64,000 bases of DNA from JAOUEA01 sp963734685 (lineage in GTDB: Bacteria > Actinomycetota > UBA4738 > HRBIN12). Every line of letters starts with the position of its first letter. Position 1 is the stretch's first letter. Of this stretch, positions 33,047-42,676 are shown piece by piece. The DNA lies in NCBI GenBank assembly GCA_963734685.1, contig CAVTIC010000007.1, forward strand, positions 1,240,001 to 1,304,000. The letters run 5' to 3'. A model generated the notes under the pieces. It did no database searches. It was not told the DNA's origin and saw nothing but the letters and a program-made list of their open reading frames with translations. The position numbers and the translations under genes are program-made.

Positions 33047-35041
33047 TCACGCCTCGCAGGAGACCCGCGCGTCGCCCCAGTCGCCGTGGTCGAAGTCGAT
33101 GCCGTCGCCGCCTCCGCTCGCTCGGAGCTCGAGGATCTGCACACCGGAGACGTCGGCGTAGAGGGCGCGGACGGGTTGTGACCCTCTGATCACCCCGCTG
33201 TCGGCCAGCCGAACGCCGTCGCCCCAGACCTGGAACCTCACCGAGCCCCGCTGCCCGGTCTCCTCGTCCACGCCCACGTCCGCGGCGAAGGCGAGACACC
33301 TCTCCGCCAGGTCGAACGTCACGACCGAGGGCGCGTGCACACCGATGCCGCTGCTGAAGACCTCTGTGCCGATCGTGATCGGCCCCCCGTCGCCTTCGGC
33401 CTTCTCCCCGTTACTCAGATCACGCTCGACCGGACCCCAGCCGTTGGACTCCGAACGCCAGTCGAGGTCGCTCACGAAGCTCACGGGTTCGGCGAGGACG
33501 GGGGTCGGAGATACCGGTGGAGCAGGCACCTCGTAGGCCCCGATGTCCGGCAGGCCGTCGTCGAGGCGAGGCTCCTCCGCCAGATCGATCAGGCCGGACT
33601 GCGGCAGGTACGCGCCCGCGTCGATCGCCGGGGAGTCCGGTTCCAGCCGGTAGTCGTTTGCATCGGCGTCGACGAAGCGCGGGTCACCGAAGGCCGAATG
33701 CTCGTCGTTCCCCGTGGCAGACCGGTACCGCTGGAACGTGTCGTGGGTGCGGCCCTTCCACTGCCAGGTGCCCTCGTCGGAATCCGTCGCCGAGTAGAAG
33801 AGGTTGTGGTCCAGCAGGTTGCCTTCGTTCTCCCGGTAGGGGTTCTCGATGAAGCCGCCTCCCGGGCCCGCCACGACGATGTTGTTCTCGATCACGTTGT
33901 CGCGCGTGTCGAACTGGATCAAGAGCTCGACGCCCTCGCTCTCGACGAAGGTGTTGTTCACGATCACGCAGTCCTGGGTGGACCCGCGCCGTCGATCGTA
34001 TCCCCCGATCGCCAGGCTGATGACGCTCGCATCGTGCACCACGTTGTTCCGCACGGTGACGTGACTCGTCGTTCGCCCGCCGTGTTCGCTCGCGAGCTCG
34101 ATCCCGATGTTCACGTGATGGATCACGTTGCGCTCGATGATGACATCACGTCCACCGTCGACGTAGATGCCGTCGGCGCTCCGGCCCGGGCCGTACGCCG
34201 GGTTCCCGAAGGAATCGATGTCGTAGACGAGGTTGCCGGCCACGAGCCCGTCGCGCGCTTGGTCCACGCTGGGGTCGTCGGCCTTGCCCTCGTAGCCGAT
34301 GATGTCGATCCCGATGTTGTCGTTGTCGTGCACGACGTTGTCGGTGATCTCGAACCCCTGCACGTTACCGTTGACCACGAGGGACTCGCTCGAGCCCAGG
34401 GTGAGGTCGAACAGCTCGTTCCCGTCGATCACGACGTTGCGGATCGCCTGGGTCGAGTCGGTGCCGTAGACGGCGATGCCGTGGGCGTCGCCCCCCGACC
34501 GCCCGCCGAAGTCCGTGCCCAGGTCGTGGATCCGGGTGTCGAGGATGCGGATGTCGCTCGCCACGCCGGTCACCCAGACGCCGACCGGCACGTGGCCGCT
34601 CTCGGCGGAGCGATAGCCGCGGATCTCGAAGCCCTGCACGGTCACGTGATGCTGCGAGTCGACCGAGATCATGCCGCTGAAGTCACCCGGCACCTCCAGA
34701 CCCTCGCCGTCGAGGATCGGGCGTTCGCCCGGGTAGTTCCGGAAGACGATCGGGCCCTGCCTGGCCGACCCCGAGACGAGGACATCGACACGCTCGCGAT
34801 AGGTGCCTCCACGCACGAAGACCGTGCTGCCCGGGACCGCCTGCCCGGCCGCATGCTGGATCGACCGCCAGGGCTCGCTCTCGGTGCCGGGGTTCGCGTC
34901 GTCGCCGTCCGGCGCCACGTAGTAGGCCACCTCGACCTGCTCCGGGGCGGCCGTCCGCGTCGCGAGGGCCCAGGCGGCCACGGCGGCGACCAGGGCGAAA
35001 GCCGCCACGGCCGCGACGACCACCCACCGGCGGACGACCAC
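33047..35041 (-). CDS. Membrane-anchored right-handed beta-helix protein with C-terminal NPCBM domain (paralogue 1)
   Basis: A 664-residue protein: an N-terminal membrane anchor (about 6-28), a pectate-lyase-like beta-helix (about 40-500) that opens with YYVAPDGDDANPGTESEPW and has many NVV/NNIV-type coils (IERNVIHHVNIGIELASEH, VIVNNTFVESEG), then an NPCBM carbohydrate-binding module (SDLDWRSESNGWGPVERD, SSGIGVHAPSVVTFDL, FDHGDWGDARVSC). Likely a surface polysaccharide lyase or hydrolase; catalytic residues are not identifiable. Starts at GTG 35041, eight bases after GH4 (GTG 35077 possible). Closest relative is the paralogue on the other side of GH4. Confidence 0.87.
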   Translation of the reverse strand: MVVRRWVVVAAVAAFALVAAVAAWALATRTAAPEQVEVAYYVAPDGDDANPGTESEPWRSIQHAAGQAVPGSTVFVRGGTYRERVDVLVSGSARQGPIVFRNYPGERPILDGEGLEVPGDFSGMISVDSQHHVTVQGFEIRGYRSAESGHVPVGVWVTGVASDIRILDTRIHDLGTDFGGRSGGDAHGIAVYGTDSTQAIRNVVIDGNELFDLTLGSSESLVVNGNVQGFEITDNVVHDNDNIGIDIIGYEGKADDPSVDQARDGLVAGNLVYDIDSFGNPAYGPGRSADGIYVDGGRDVIIERNVIHHVNIGIELASEHGGRTTSHVTVRNNVVHDASVISLAIGGYDRRRGSTQDCVIVNNTFVESEGVELLIQFDTRDNVIENNIVVAGPGGGFIENPYRENEGNLLDHNLFYSATDSDEGTWQWKGRTHDTFQRYRSATGNDEHSAFGDPRFVDADANDYRLEPDSPAIDAGAYLPQSGLIDLAEEPRLDDGLPDIGAYEVPAPPVSPTPVLAEPVSFVSDLDWRSESNGWGPVERDLSNGEKAEGDGGPITIGTEVFSSGIGVHAPSVVTFDLAERCLAFAADVGVDEETGQRGSVRFQVWGDGVRLADSGVIRGSQPVRALYADVSGVQILELRASGGGDGIDFDHGDWGDARVSCEA

Positions 35042-35048
35042 TCCGTGG

Positions 35049-36356
35049 TCAGGCGAGGAAGCCCGGGAGATCGGCACGCTCCGCCTCCACCAACTCGTCG
35101 AACATCGCGCGGATGTCGCTCGGCGCGCACGCCGCCGACGTGAGCGGGTCGAGCATCAGCGCCTGCACCGCGAGCTCGCGGTCGCGTTCGAGCAGCGCCG
35201 TCACCGCGAGGTCGTGGATCTCCAGGTGGCGGCGATCGAGCGCCGCGAGCTGCGGCGGCAACGCGCCGAACGGCTGGGGGTGGATGCCGTCGCCGTCGAC
35301 GATCGCCTCGACCTCGACCACCCCACCACCCTCGAGGTTCGAGATCCACCCCTCGTTCGGGATGTTCACGTACACGCTCGCCGGTTCACCGGTGGTCATG
35401 GCCTCGACGATCCGCGAGGGGTACTCACCGCCACGCTCCATCGGGTAGTCCTCGTCGCCGGCGAGCACGCGGGCGAGCCGTTCGTCGCTCTCGGCTCGCC
35501 ACGTCGGCCAGTGGTTGGCGTAGAAGCCGGACTCCCCCCGGTACCCGGGGCGGGCGTATCGCGCGAGGGTCTCGGGGTGCGACCGGAAGTAGGGCACGTA
35601 CTCGCTCACGTGTCCGCTCGATTCCGTCGGGAACCGCCCGAGGTGATACATCAGCTCGAAGCGGACCGGGTCCTGCTCCCAGACCTCGGGCACGCGGCCC
35701 CGCTCGCGCACGAGCGGGTAGGCGTCTTCTCCGTCGAGCCACAGATCCGTGATCCAGGCGAGGTGGTTCACGCCGGCTGCCCGGAACGTGAGCCGGGACT
35801 CGTCGACCTGGAGGTACTCGGCGATCTGCTCGACCGTGTAGTGCACCGAGTGGCACATGCCGTACACGGGGAACGACGACACCCTCGACGCCGCGAGCAC
35901 CATCATCGACATCGGATTCGTGTGGTTCAGCACCAGCGCACCCGGACACAGCCGCTCGACGTCGCCGAGGATCTCGAGCCACGCCGGGATCGTGCGGAAC
36001 GCCTTGAACAGCCCGCCGGGCCCGATCGTGTCGCCGATGCACTGATCGACCCCGTAGCGCATCGGGATGTCGTAGTCGTGTCGCACGTTGCGGAGTCCTG
36101 CGACCTCGATCGTGTTGATCACCACGTCGCTGCCGGCGAGCACGGTCGCACGATCGACGTCGGCGCGGACGGTCCACGCCTTCCCGGTGCGATCGATCAG
36201 ATGCTCGGCGAACCGACGAGCGAGGTCGAGCCGCACGGGGTCGACGTCGACGAGCCGGAATTCCCCCTCGGGCAACACGTCGACGCTGAGGAAGTCGGTG
36301 ACGAGCTCGGCCGTGAACTCGGCGCTTCCCGCACCGATCAAGGTGACCGTCGTCAT
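35049..36356 (-). CDS. GH4 family glycosidase (alpha-galactosidase/alpha-galacturonidase-like clade)
   Basis: A 435-residue NAD+- and metal-dependent glycosidase that cleaves by an oxidation-elimination route. The Rossmann motif is LIGAGSAEF (7-15); LNHTNPMS (143-150), the metal-binding GMCHSVH (Cys168, His169) and GVNHLAW (His198) follow. CHSV rather than CN.P places it nearer MelA/LplD-type enzymes acting on non-phosphorylated galactosides or uronides, an inference from motif memory. ATG 36356 is one base after the stop of beta-helix paralogue 2, in the same operon. Confidence 0.9.
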   Translation of the reverse strand: MTTVTLIGAGSAEFTAELVTDFLSVDVLPEGEFRLVDVDPVRLDLARRFAEHLIDRTGKAWTVRADVDRATVLAGSDVVINTIEVAGLRNVRHDYDIPMRYGVDQCIGDTIGPGGLFKAFRTIPAWLEILGDVERLCPGALVLNHTNPMSMMVLAASRVSSFPVYGMCHSVHYTVEQIAEYLQVDESRLTFRAAGVNHLAWITDLWLDGEDAYPLVRERGRVPEVWEQDPVRFELMYHLGRFPTESSGHVSEYVPYFRSHPETLARYARPGYRGESGFYANHWPTWRAESDERLARVLAGDEDYPMERGGEYPSRIVEAMTTGEPASVYVNIPNEGWISNLEGGGVVEVEAIVDGDGIHPQPFGALPPQLAALDRRHLEIHDLAVTALLERDRELAVQALMLDPLTSAACAPSDIRAMFDELVEAERADLPGFLA

Positions 36357-36357
36357 C

Positions 36358-38365
36358 TCACCCGCCGTTGCAGCCGAGACGGGCATCGCCCCAGTCGGCG
36401 TGATCGAACGCCGGCCCGTCACCGGCCGGTGTCACGAGGAGCGTCAGCAGCTCAACCCCGTCCACGTCTGCGGCCAGCGGCACGGACGCCTGAGACCCTC
36501 GAACCAGTCCGCTCGTCGCGAGCTGCTCGCCGTCGCCGAGAACCTCGAACACGACCGAGCCGTGGCTCCCAACTTCCTCGTCGAGGCCCACATCGGCGAG
36601 GAAGATGGAACACCTGCCGTCGAGATCGATCTCGATGCTCGATGGCGCGTGCGCTCCGATGCCGTGGTCGAACGCGAGGGTTCCGATCCGGATCGGGCCC
36701 CCGTCGTCATCGGCTCGCTCACCGTTGCTCCGGTCGATCTCGGGCGGGCCCCAACCGTTCTTCACAGCGACCCAGCCCATCTCGCCCGCGTAGGTCACCG
36801 GCTCGGCGATCACGGGTGTGGGTGATGGCGGCGGCGCGGCCACCTCGAACGCTCCGATGTCGATGCTTCCGCCTTGGGCCCGAGGCTCGCCGGCGAGGTC
36901 GGTGGACCCGGCCGTGGGCAGTATCGCCCCGGCGTCGACGGCCGGCGAGTCGCTCTCCAGTGCGTAGTCATGCCCTTGAGCATCGACGAACAGGGGGTCG
37001 AGGAAGTTGGACCGGCGGTCGTTGCCCGAGCGTGCGCTCCACTCACCGAAATCACCGTAGTCGACACCCTTCCAACTCCACGTACCTCCTGAGCGCCCGT
37101 CGACCGAGTAGTACAGGTTGTCATCCAACACGTTCCCCACGTTCTCCGTGTAGGCATTCTCCACGAAGATGTGCTGCGGCCCTGCGACGATCACGTTGTT
37201 CGCGATCATGTTGTCACTCGTGTCGAACTGCACGAGCAACTCCACGCCGTCGGTGTTGACGACCGTGTTGTTGACGATCACGCAGTCCTCGGTGGCGCCG
37301 CGTCTGCGGTCGTAGCCGCCGATCGCGATCCCGATCGCGGTCGCGTCGTACACGAGGTTGTTCCGCACGGTGATGTTCCTGGTGGACCTTCCCGCGTGCT
37401 CGCTCGCCATCTCGATGCCGATGTTGACGTCGTGGATCACGTTGCCCTCGATCAGGATGTCGCGACCGCCGTCGACGTAGATGCCATCGGCGCTGCGGTC
37501 GTTGCCGTAGCCGGGGTTGCCGTAGCTGTCGACGTTCCACACGGTGTTGCCACGCACGATGCCGTCGCGAGCTTGATCCACCGTCGGGTCGGGCGCGTTG
37601 CCCTCGAACCCGATCACGTCGATGCCGATGTTGTTCGTGTCGTGCACGCGATTGCCCTCGATCAGGAAGTCCTTGACGTTGCCGTTCACGACGAGCGCCT
37701 CGGATGTGCCCAGCGTGAGATCCGCGAGCTCGTTGTCGATGATCTCGACGTCCTCGATCGGGCGGTCTGCCGTCGTGCCGAACACGCCGATCCCGTGGGC
37801 ATCTCCGCCGTTGCGCCCCTCGAAGGTCGTCCCCATGTCGTGGATGAGGTTTCCCTCGAGCCGGACATCGTTCGCGGCTCCGATCACGAGGATGCCGACG
37901 GGTACGTGCCCGGAGGCGGCGCTTCGGTAACTCGTGATCTCGAACCCTTCGATCGCGACGAAGCCTTCCGAGTCGATCTGGATCATGGCCGATCGGTCGG
38001 CGGGCACCTCCAGCGACGAGCCGTCGAGCACCACCCTCTCGTCGGGAGCGGCCGAGAACGTGATCGGCGATGCCCGCCTCACCGGAGACGTGTACGTCGA
38101 CCCGTTGCTCGTAGGTTCCCTCGCGCACGTAGACCGTCGACCCTGCCGGAACCGTGTCGGCGGCGTGCTGGAGCGTCGCCCACGGTTCCTCCTCGGTGCC
38201 GGGCGCCGAGTCGTCGCCGTCGGTCGCGACCCAGAACGTGGCGTGCGCGGGTGGCCCAGTGTCGACGCCACGCGTGGCAAGCGCCCACGTGGTGACGGCG
38301 AACAGCACCGCGCTGAGCGCCGAGAGCCCCACGATGATGCGGTGCTGCGTCCGGTCGCGGGTCAT
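36358..38365 (-). CDS. Membrane-anchored beta-helix protein with NPCBM domain (paralogue 2, frameshifted)
   Basis: Paralogue of the 33.0-35.0 kb protein, with the same order: a membrane anchor (about 10-30, IIVGLSALSAVLFAVTTWAL), FWVATDGDDSAPGTEEEPW, a beta-helix and a C-terminal NPCBM (YAGEMGWVAVKNGWGPPEID, DHGIGAHAPSSIEIDL, FDHADWGDARLGC). The N-terminal 100 codons and the rest lie in different frames; removal of one base near 38071 joins VDVHVSGEAG to SPITFSAAPDERVV. Without correction only truncated products result. The ATG overlaps the ABC ATPase stop by 4 bases. Probably a surface glycan lyase or hydrolase. Confidence 0.8.
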
Positions 38366-39489
38366 GACGGGAGTCGCTCGCCGGTGGCCTCGTCGAATAG
38401 ATGAACCTCACGCGGATCGATCGAAACGTGGAGATGCTCCCCCGGTGAGGGCCTGAGGCGAGGCTCGACACGAACGGTCACGACCGCCCGTTCGGCGTGC
38501 TCGGCAGGGAGGATCGCCGTCTCCTCGGATCCGACCTGCACGCCGGCCGTGCGAGCCTCGACCGTTCCGTGCACGAGGACCTCATCGCCGAGGGGCTCCG
38601 CGACATCGACGGACACTTCGATCCCCGGCCCCGGGTGATCATCGCTCACCGGCCTCATCGCCTCTGGGCGGATACCGATGATCACAGCCCCCTGGCCGGT
38701 CCGCATACCCTCGAGCTCGAGATCGCCGGCCACGATCCGTCCGTCCACGGCCGAGCCCTTCAGCAGGTTCATCGGAGGCGACCCGATGAACCCGGCGACG
38801 AACACGTTCTCCGGCCGGTCGTAGACATCCTGCGGAGGCCCGGTCTGCTGGAGTCGACCGTCGGACAACACCGCGATCCGGTCCCCTAGGGTCATGGCTT
38901 CGGTCTGATCGTGGGTGACGTAGATCGTGGTGATGCCGAGCCGCGCGTGGAGCTTCTTGAGCTCGGCCCGCATCTGTACCCGCAGCTTCGCGTCGAGGTT
39001 GGACAGGGGCTCGTCGAGCAGGAACACGGCAGGCTCCCGCACGAGGGCTCGCCCCATGGCGACACGCTGACGCTGGCCGCCGGAGAGCTCTCCCGGTTTG
39101 CGGCTGAGGAGGTCGCTGAGCCCCAGCAGCGCCGCCGCCTCCTCCACACGGCGCGCGGTCTCCTGCTTCGGCGTCTTCCGCTGGCGGAGACCGAACTCGA
39201 GGTTCTTCCTCACGCTCATGTGCGGGTACAACGCGTAGTTCTGGAAGACCATCGCGATATCGCGATCCTTGGGTGGTACGTCGTTGATCACGCGCTCCGC
39301 CACCCGGATCGTTCCGGCACTGATCTTCTCGAGACCGGCCACCATGCGCAGCGCGGTCGACTTGCCGCATCCGGACGGCCCGACCAGGATCAGGAACTCG
39401 CCGTCGGCAACAGCGAGGCTGAGTTCTTCGACGGCGACGACCGGACCCGGGAAGACCTTTGTGACGGTGTCGAAGACGACCTCGGCCAC
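38362..39489 (-). CDS. Sugar ABC transporter ATPase (UgpC/MsmK/MalK type)
   Basis: A 375-residue ATPase: Walker A GPSGCGKST, signature LSGGQRQRVAMGRAL, Walker B VFLLDEPLSNLDAKLR and the H-loop THDQTEAMTLGDR, followed by the C-terminal OB-type regulatory domain (TOBE; VIIGIRPEAMRPV) typical of carbohydrate importers. It energises the adjacent permease pair. The GTG start lies seven bases after the upstream permease gene, and its stop overlaps the beta-helix gene start. Confidence 0.94.
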   Translation of the reverse strand: MAEVVFDTVTKVFPGPVVAVEELSLAVADGEFLILVGPSGCGKSTALRMVAGLEKISAGTIRVAERVINDVPPKDRDIAMVFQNYALYPHMSVRKNLEFGLRQRKTPKQETARRVEEAAALLGLSDLLSRKPGELSGGQRQRVAMGRALVREPAVFLLDEPLSNLDAKLRVQMRAELKKLHARLGITTIYVTHDQTEAMTLGDRIAVLSDGRLQQTGPPQDVYDRPENVFVAGFIGSPPMNLLKGSAVDGRIVAGDLELEGMRTGQGAVIIGIRPEAMRPVSDDHPGPGIEVSVDVAEPLGDEVLVHGTVEARTAGVQVGSEETAILPAEHAERAVVTVRVEPRLRPSPGEHLHVSIDPREVHLFDEATGERLPS

Positions 39490-39496
39490 TCGCCTA

Positions 39497-40417
39497 TCAC
39501 CCCTTCAGGCCCTGGGTGGCGATCCCACGGACGAAGTACCGCTGGGCGACGAGGAACAGCGCCAGCATCGGCAGCATCGACATCATGTTGGCGGCGGCGA
39601 GCAGGTGCCATTGGGTCTGGTGCGCTCCCTGGAACGTGGCGAGTCCCAGCTGCAGCGTGAACGCGTCCTGGTTCGTCAAGATCGTCACGAGCGGCCACAG
39701 GAACTCGTTCCACGTCCACATGAACTGGATCACGGCCAGCGTGGCGAGCGCCGGCGCCGACAGCGGCAGCACGATGAGTACCAGGACCTTCATCCGGGAC
39801 GCGCCATCTATCCTCGCTGCCTCCTCCAGCTCGATCGGCAGCGTGCGGAAGAACTGGGTCAGCATGAAGATGCCGAAGACGCTCGCGAGGTGGGGCACGA
39901 TGAGGGCGCCCAGGGTGTCCACGAGACCGAGCGACTTCACGATCAGGAAGGTCGGGATCAACACGACCTGCAGGGGCACCATGAGCGTGGCCAGCAGCAG
40001 GAAGTAGACAGCGCTTCGGCCCAGGAAACGGATGCGAGCGAAGGCGTACGCCGCGAGCGAGCAGAGCACCAGGTTGCTCACCACGATGGTCGTCGTGACC
40101 ACGGTGGTGTTCCAGAACCACGTGCCGAAGGACGACTGGCGAAGTGCGTTCGGGTAGTTCTCGAACCGAAGCGTGCCGGGCCACAACGTTGGAGGGAACC
40201 GGAGGGTCTGTGCCGGCGTCTCGAGCGAGGTCACCACCATCCACACGAGCGGCAGGAGCATCACGAGGGCGAGCGGCACGAGCAGGAGGTGCCATGCATC
40301 GAACGGCAGGAAGCGGCGGCGGCGTGCTTCCACCATCCCGACCTCGCCCGTCAGGGTGCGCGGATCGATCCGACCCGGGCGGGCGCGGGGCTCGGCAGGC
40401 GCCGTGATCGAGCTCAT
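39497..40417 (-). CDS. Sugar ABC transporter permease (MalG/UgpE type)
   Basis: A 306-residue inner-membrane protein with six predicted helices and the EAA loop EEAARIDGASRMKVLVLIVL that contacts the ATPase. A short N-terminal cytosolic stretch precedes the first helix (WHLLLVPLALVMLLPLVWM). The ATG at 40417 overlaps the stop of the other permease gene by 4 bases. Functions with the adjoining permease, ATPase and binding protein as an importer of a carbohydrate released by the surface enzymes of this locus. Confidence 0.94.
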   Translation of the reverse strand: MSSITAPAEPRARPGRIDPRTLTGEVGMVEARRRRFLPFDAWHLLLVPLALVMLLPLVWMVVTSLETPAQTLRFPPTLWPGTLRFENYPNALRQSSFGTWFWNTTVVTTTIVVSNLVLCSLAAYAFARIRFLGRSAVYFLLLATLMVPLQVVLIPTFLIVKSLGLVDTLGALIVPHLASVFGIFMLTQFFRTLPIELEEAARIDGASRMKVLVLIVLPLSAPALATLAVIQFMWTWNEFLWPLVTILTNQDAFTLQLGLATFQGAHQTQWHLLAAANMMSMLPMLALFLVAQRYFVRGIATQGLKG

Positions 40418-41322
40418 GACCGGTAGTGGACCACGCGATTGCCGAGCCAGAACTGGCACAGGGTCAGGACGAGGATCACGAGGAATAGGACGTAGGCGAT
40501 CGCGGCCGCGTACCCGGCGAGCGCCAGGCCCCCGATGCCCTGCTCGAACGCAAGCCGGTAGACGTAGAAGACGACGACGGAGGTTCGGCCTATCGGTCCG
40601 CCCTTGGTCACGAAGAACACCTCATCGAACAGCTGAAGCGCGCTGATCGTGGACCAAACGACCAGCAACAAGGTCGCCGGACCGAGCAAGGGCCAGGTCA
40701 CCCTCCAGAACGAGGACCACCGACTCGCGCCATCGATGGCGGACGCCTCCGTCAGCTCTCGCGGGATACCTTGCAGCGCTGCAAGGTAGATGATGGTGTC
40801 GAACCCGAGCCACCCCCACACGGTCATGAGCACGAGAGAGATCATCGCCTGGCTCGGCTCCTCGAAGAAGCCGAAGGGCCCGAGCCCGAGCTTCCCGAGC
40901 ATGTAATTGGCCAGACCGTAGTTCTTGTCGAACAACCACAGGAACATGATCCCGGTCGCGATCGTCGACGTGACTACCGGCAGGAACACCGCCAGCCGGT
41001 AGGAACGGATGAAGGCGATCTTCCGGTTGAGGGCGTGGGCCACGAACAGCGAAAGCATGATCGACACGGGAACGAACAGGATCGTGTAGTAGACCGTGTT
41101 GAGGGCAGCTGCTCGCGCCTTGTCGTCGGCCACGATCCGCGCGTAGTTCGCGAGTCCAACCCATTCCCGCTCGGGCGAGATCAGGCCCGCCTTCTGGAAC
41201 GACAGCACGAGTCCCCAGGCGATCGGGAGGATCCCGAACACGAGCACCAGGACGGCGGAGGGGAGGATGAAGGCCCAACCTGCGATGTGGTCCGACGCCA
41301 TCAATCGCCGGGGCAGCTTCAC
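40414..41322 (-). CDS. Sugar ABC transporter permease (MalF/UgpA type)
   Basis: A 302-residue membrane protein with about six helices and the EAA-loop motif ELTEASAIDGASRWSSFWRV. First helix near AFILPSAVLVLVFGILPIAW. GTG start with GAGGAGGGG closely upstream. It forms the channel with the second permease, with which it overlaps by 4 bases. Confidence 0.94.
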   Translation of the reverse strand: MKLPRRLMASDHIAGWAFILPSAVLVLVFGILPIAWGLVLSFQKAGLISPEREWVGLANYARIVADDKARAAALNTVYYTILFVPVSIMLSLFVAHALNRKIAFIRSYRLAVFLPVVTSTIATGIMFLWLFDKNYGLANYMLGKLGLGPFGFFEEPSQAMISLVLMTVWGWLGFDTIIYLAALQGIPRELTEASAIDGASRWSSFWRVTWPLLGPATLLLVVWSTISALQLFDEVFFVTKGGPIGRTSVVVFYVYRLAFEQGIGGLALAGYAAAIAYVLFLVILVLTLCQFWLGNRVVHYRS

Positions 41323-41352
41323 TTCCCCTCCTCGTCGCGCCTCGATCGAAGC

Positions 41353-42648
41353 CTACGCCGCCCCGAGGGCAAGGGCGTCGTTCGTTTGCGCGGCTGCCTC
41401 ATCGAGCGCGGTTTGCGCGTCGTTCTCGCCGAGCATCGCCGCCACGATCGCCAGGCCCATCGCCTCCGAGACCTGTGGGTAGGCCGCGAGCACCGGTCGC
41501 GCCTGTGTCACGTTCTTCAGGTTCTCCGCGAACACACCGACACCCGGGAAGGCGGAATCGAACTCCTCGACGAACGCCGCGTCATCGACCACCGACAGGC
41601 GGATCGGGAGGTGGCCGGTGGCAAGGGAATCCGCTTTCACTTGCTCGGGGGCGGTGAGCCAGGTGACGAAGTCCAGGGCCGCCTGGGCGCGCCCGTCACC
41701 GTTGTCGAAGATCGTCCACATGTCGGGTCCGGCGATCGTCTGATGGTCGCCGTCGAAACCCGGGAGGACCTCTACGCCGTAGTCCACATCGGGGAAGCTC
41801 GACAGATCCCATGGCCCAGTCACGAGCATCCCGATCTTGCCGTTGTTGAACAGCCCCGTGTAGGGCGAGTTCTGCACGTCGAGGAAGACCGACTCGTCCT
41901 CGACGGCCATCCCGACCAGCACCTCGAGAGCCTCGAGGCCCTCCGGGGAGTTGAACGCCGCCTCCGTGTTGTCCTCGTTGAGGATCGAGCCGCCGTTCTG
42001 CCAAAGCAGCGGGTCGTAGTGCCACACCGAGTCCTCGGATGCGTCCATCGGATAGGAGAAGCCGAACTGCTTGGTCGCCGGGTCGGTGAGCGCCTTGGCC
42101 GCGGCCCGGAAGTCCTCCCACGTCCACTGGTCGGTTGGGTAGTCGAGCTTCGCGGCGTCGAACAGCTCCTTGTTGTACACGACCGCGAGGTTGTCGATCA
42201 GGGCCGGGACGCCCAACACCCTGCCCTCGAAGGTTGCGGCCGTCTGCGCGCCGGGGATGAAATCGCCCCAGGCTGCCTCCTCAGAGGTCGACCACTCCGT
42301 AAGGTCGACGATGCCTGGAGCCTCGGCCAGCTGCGGCAGCGACGAGCCGTATTGGTAAGTGATGTCCGGCGGCTCCCCGCCCTGTAGCGCGACGGTCAGC
42401 TTCTGCAGCGCTTTGTCATTGTTGACGAAGAGGGGCTCTACCTGGACATCGGGGTTGTCCGCGTTCCATGTGCTGATCAGCGCGTCGAGCGAATCGGCTT
42501 CCGCGTCCGTGTAGCCGTGCCAGAAGGTGAGCGTGACGGGCCCGGCGGGCTGCTCCGTCGTCGTCGCACCGTCGCCGTCACCTCCTCCGGTACACGAAGC
42601 CGCGATCAGGCCCACCAGGGCGAAGACGGCAAGCAGCTTGTATCTCAT
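41353..42648 (-). CDS. Sugar ABC transporter substrate-binding lipoprotein
   Basis: A 431-residue family 1 extracellular binding protein. Signal peptide with lipobox AASC (Cys19), a Gly/Thr linker, then VTLFWHGYTDAEADSLDAL-type start of the mature fold (VTLTFWHGYTDAEAD), GGEPPDITYQYGSSL, YNKELFDAAKLDYP, WTWEDFRAAAKAL and GKIGMLVTGPWDLS. Captures the imported saccharide outside the membrane. GGAGGTG lies before ATG 42648; an upstream extension of the frame is not supported. Confidence 0.93.
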   Translation of the reverse strand: MRYKLLAVFALVGLIAASCTGGGDGDGATTTEQPAGPVTLTFWHGYTDAEADSLDALISTWNADNPDVQVEPLFVNNDKALQKLTVALQGGEPPDITYQYGSSLPQLAEAPGIVDLTEWSTSEEAAWGDFIPGAQTAATFEGRVLGVPALIDNLAVVYNKELFDAAKLDYPTDQWTWEDFRAAAKALTDPATKQFGFSYPMDASEDSVWHYDPLLWQNGGSILNEDNTEAAFNSPEGLEALEVLVGMAVEDESVFLDVQNSPYTGLFNNGKIGMLVTGPWDLSSFPDVDYGVEVLPGFDGDHQTIAGPDMWTIFDNGDGRAQAALDFVTWLTAPEQVKADSLATGHLPIRLSVVDDAAFVEEFDSAFPGVGVFAENLKNVTQARPVLAAYPQVSEAMGLAIVAAMLGENDAQTALDEAAAQTNDALALGAA

Positions 42649-42676
42649 CACGACACCTCCATCGAGAGGGAACGGG

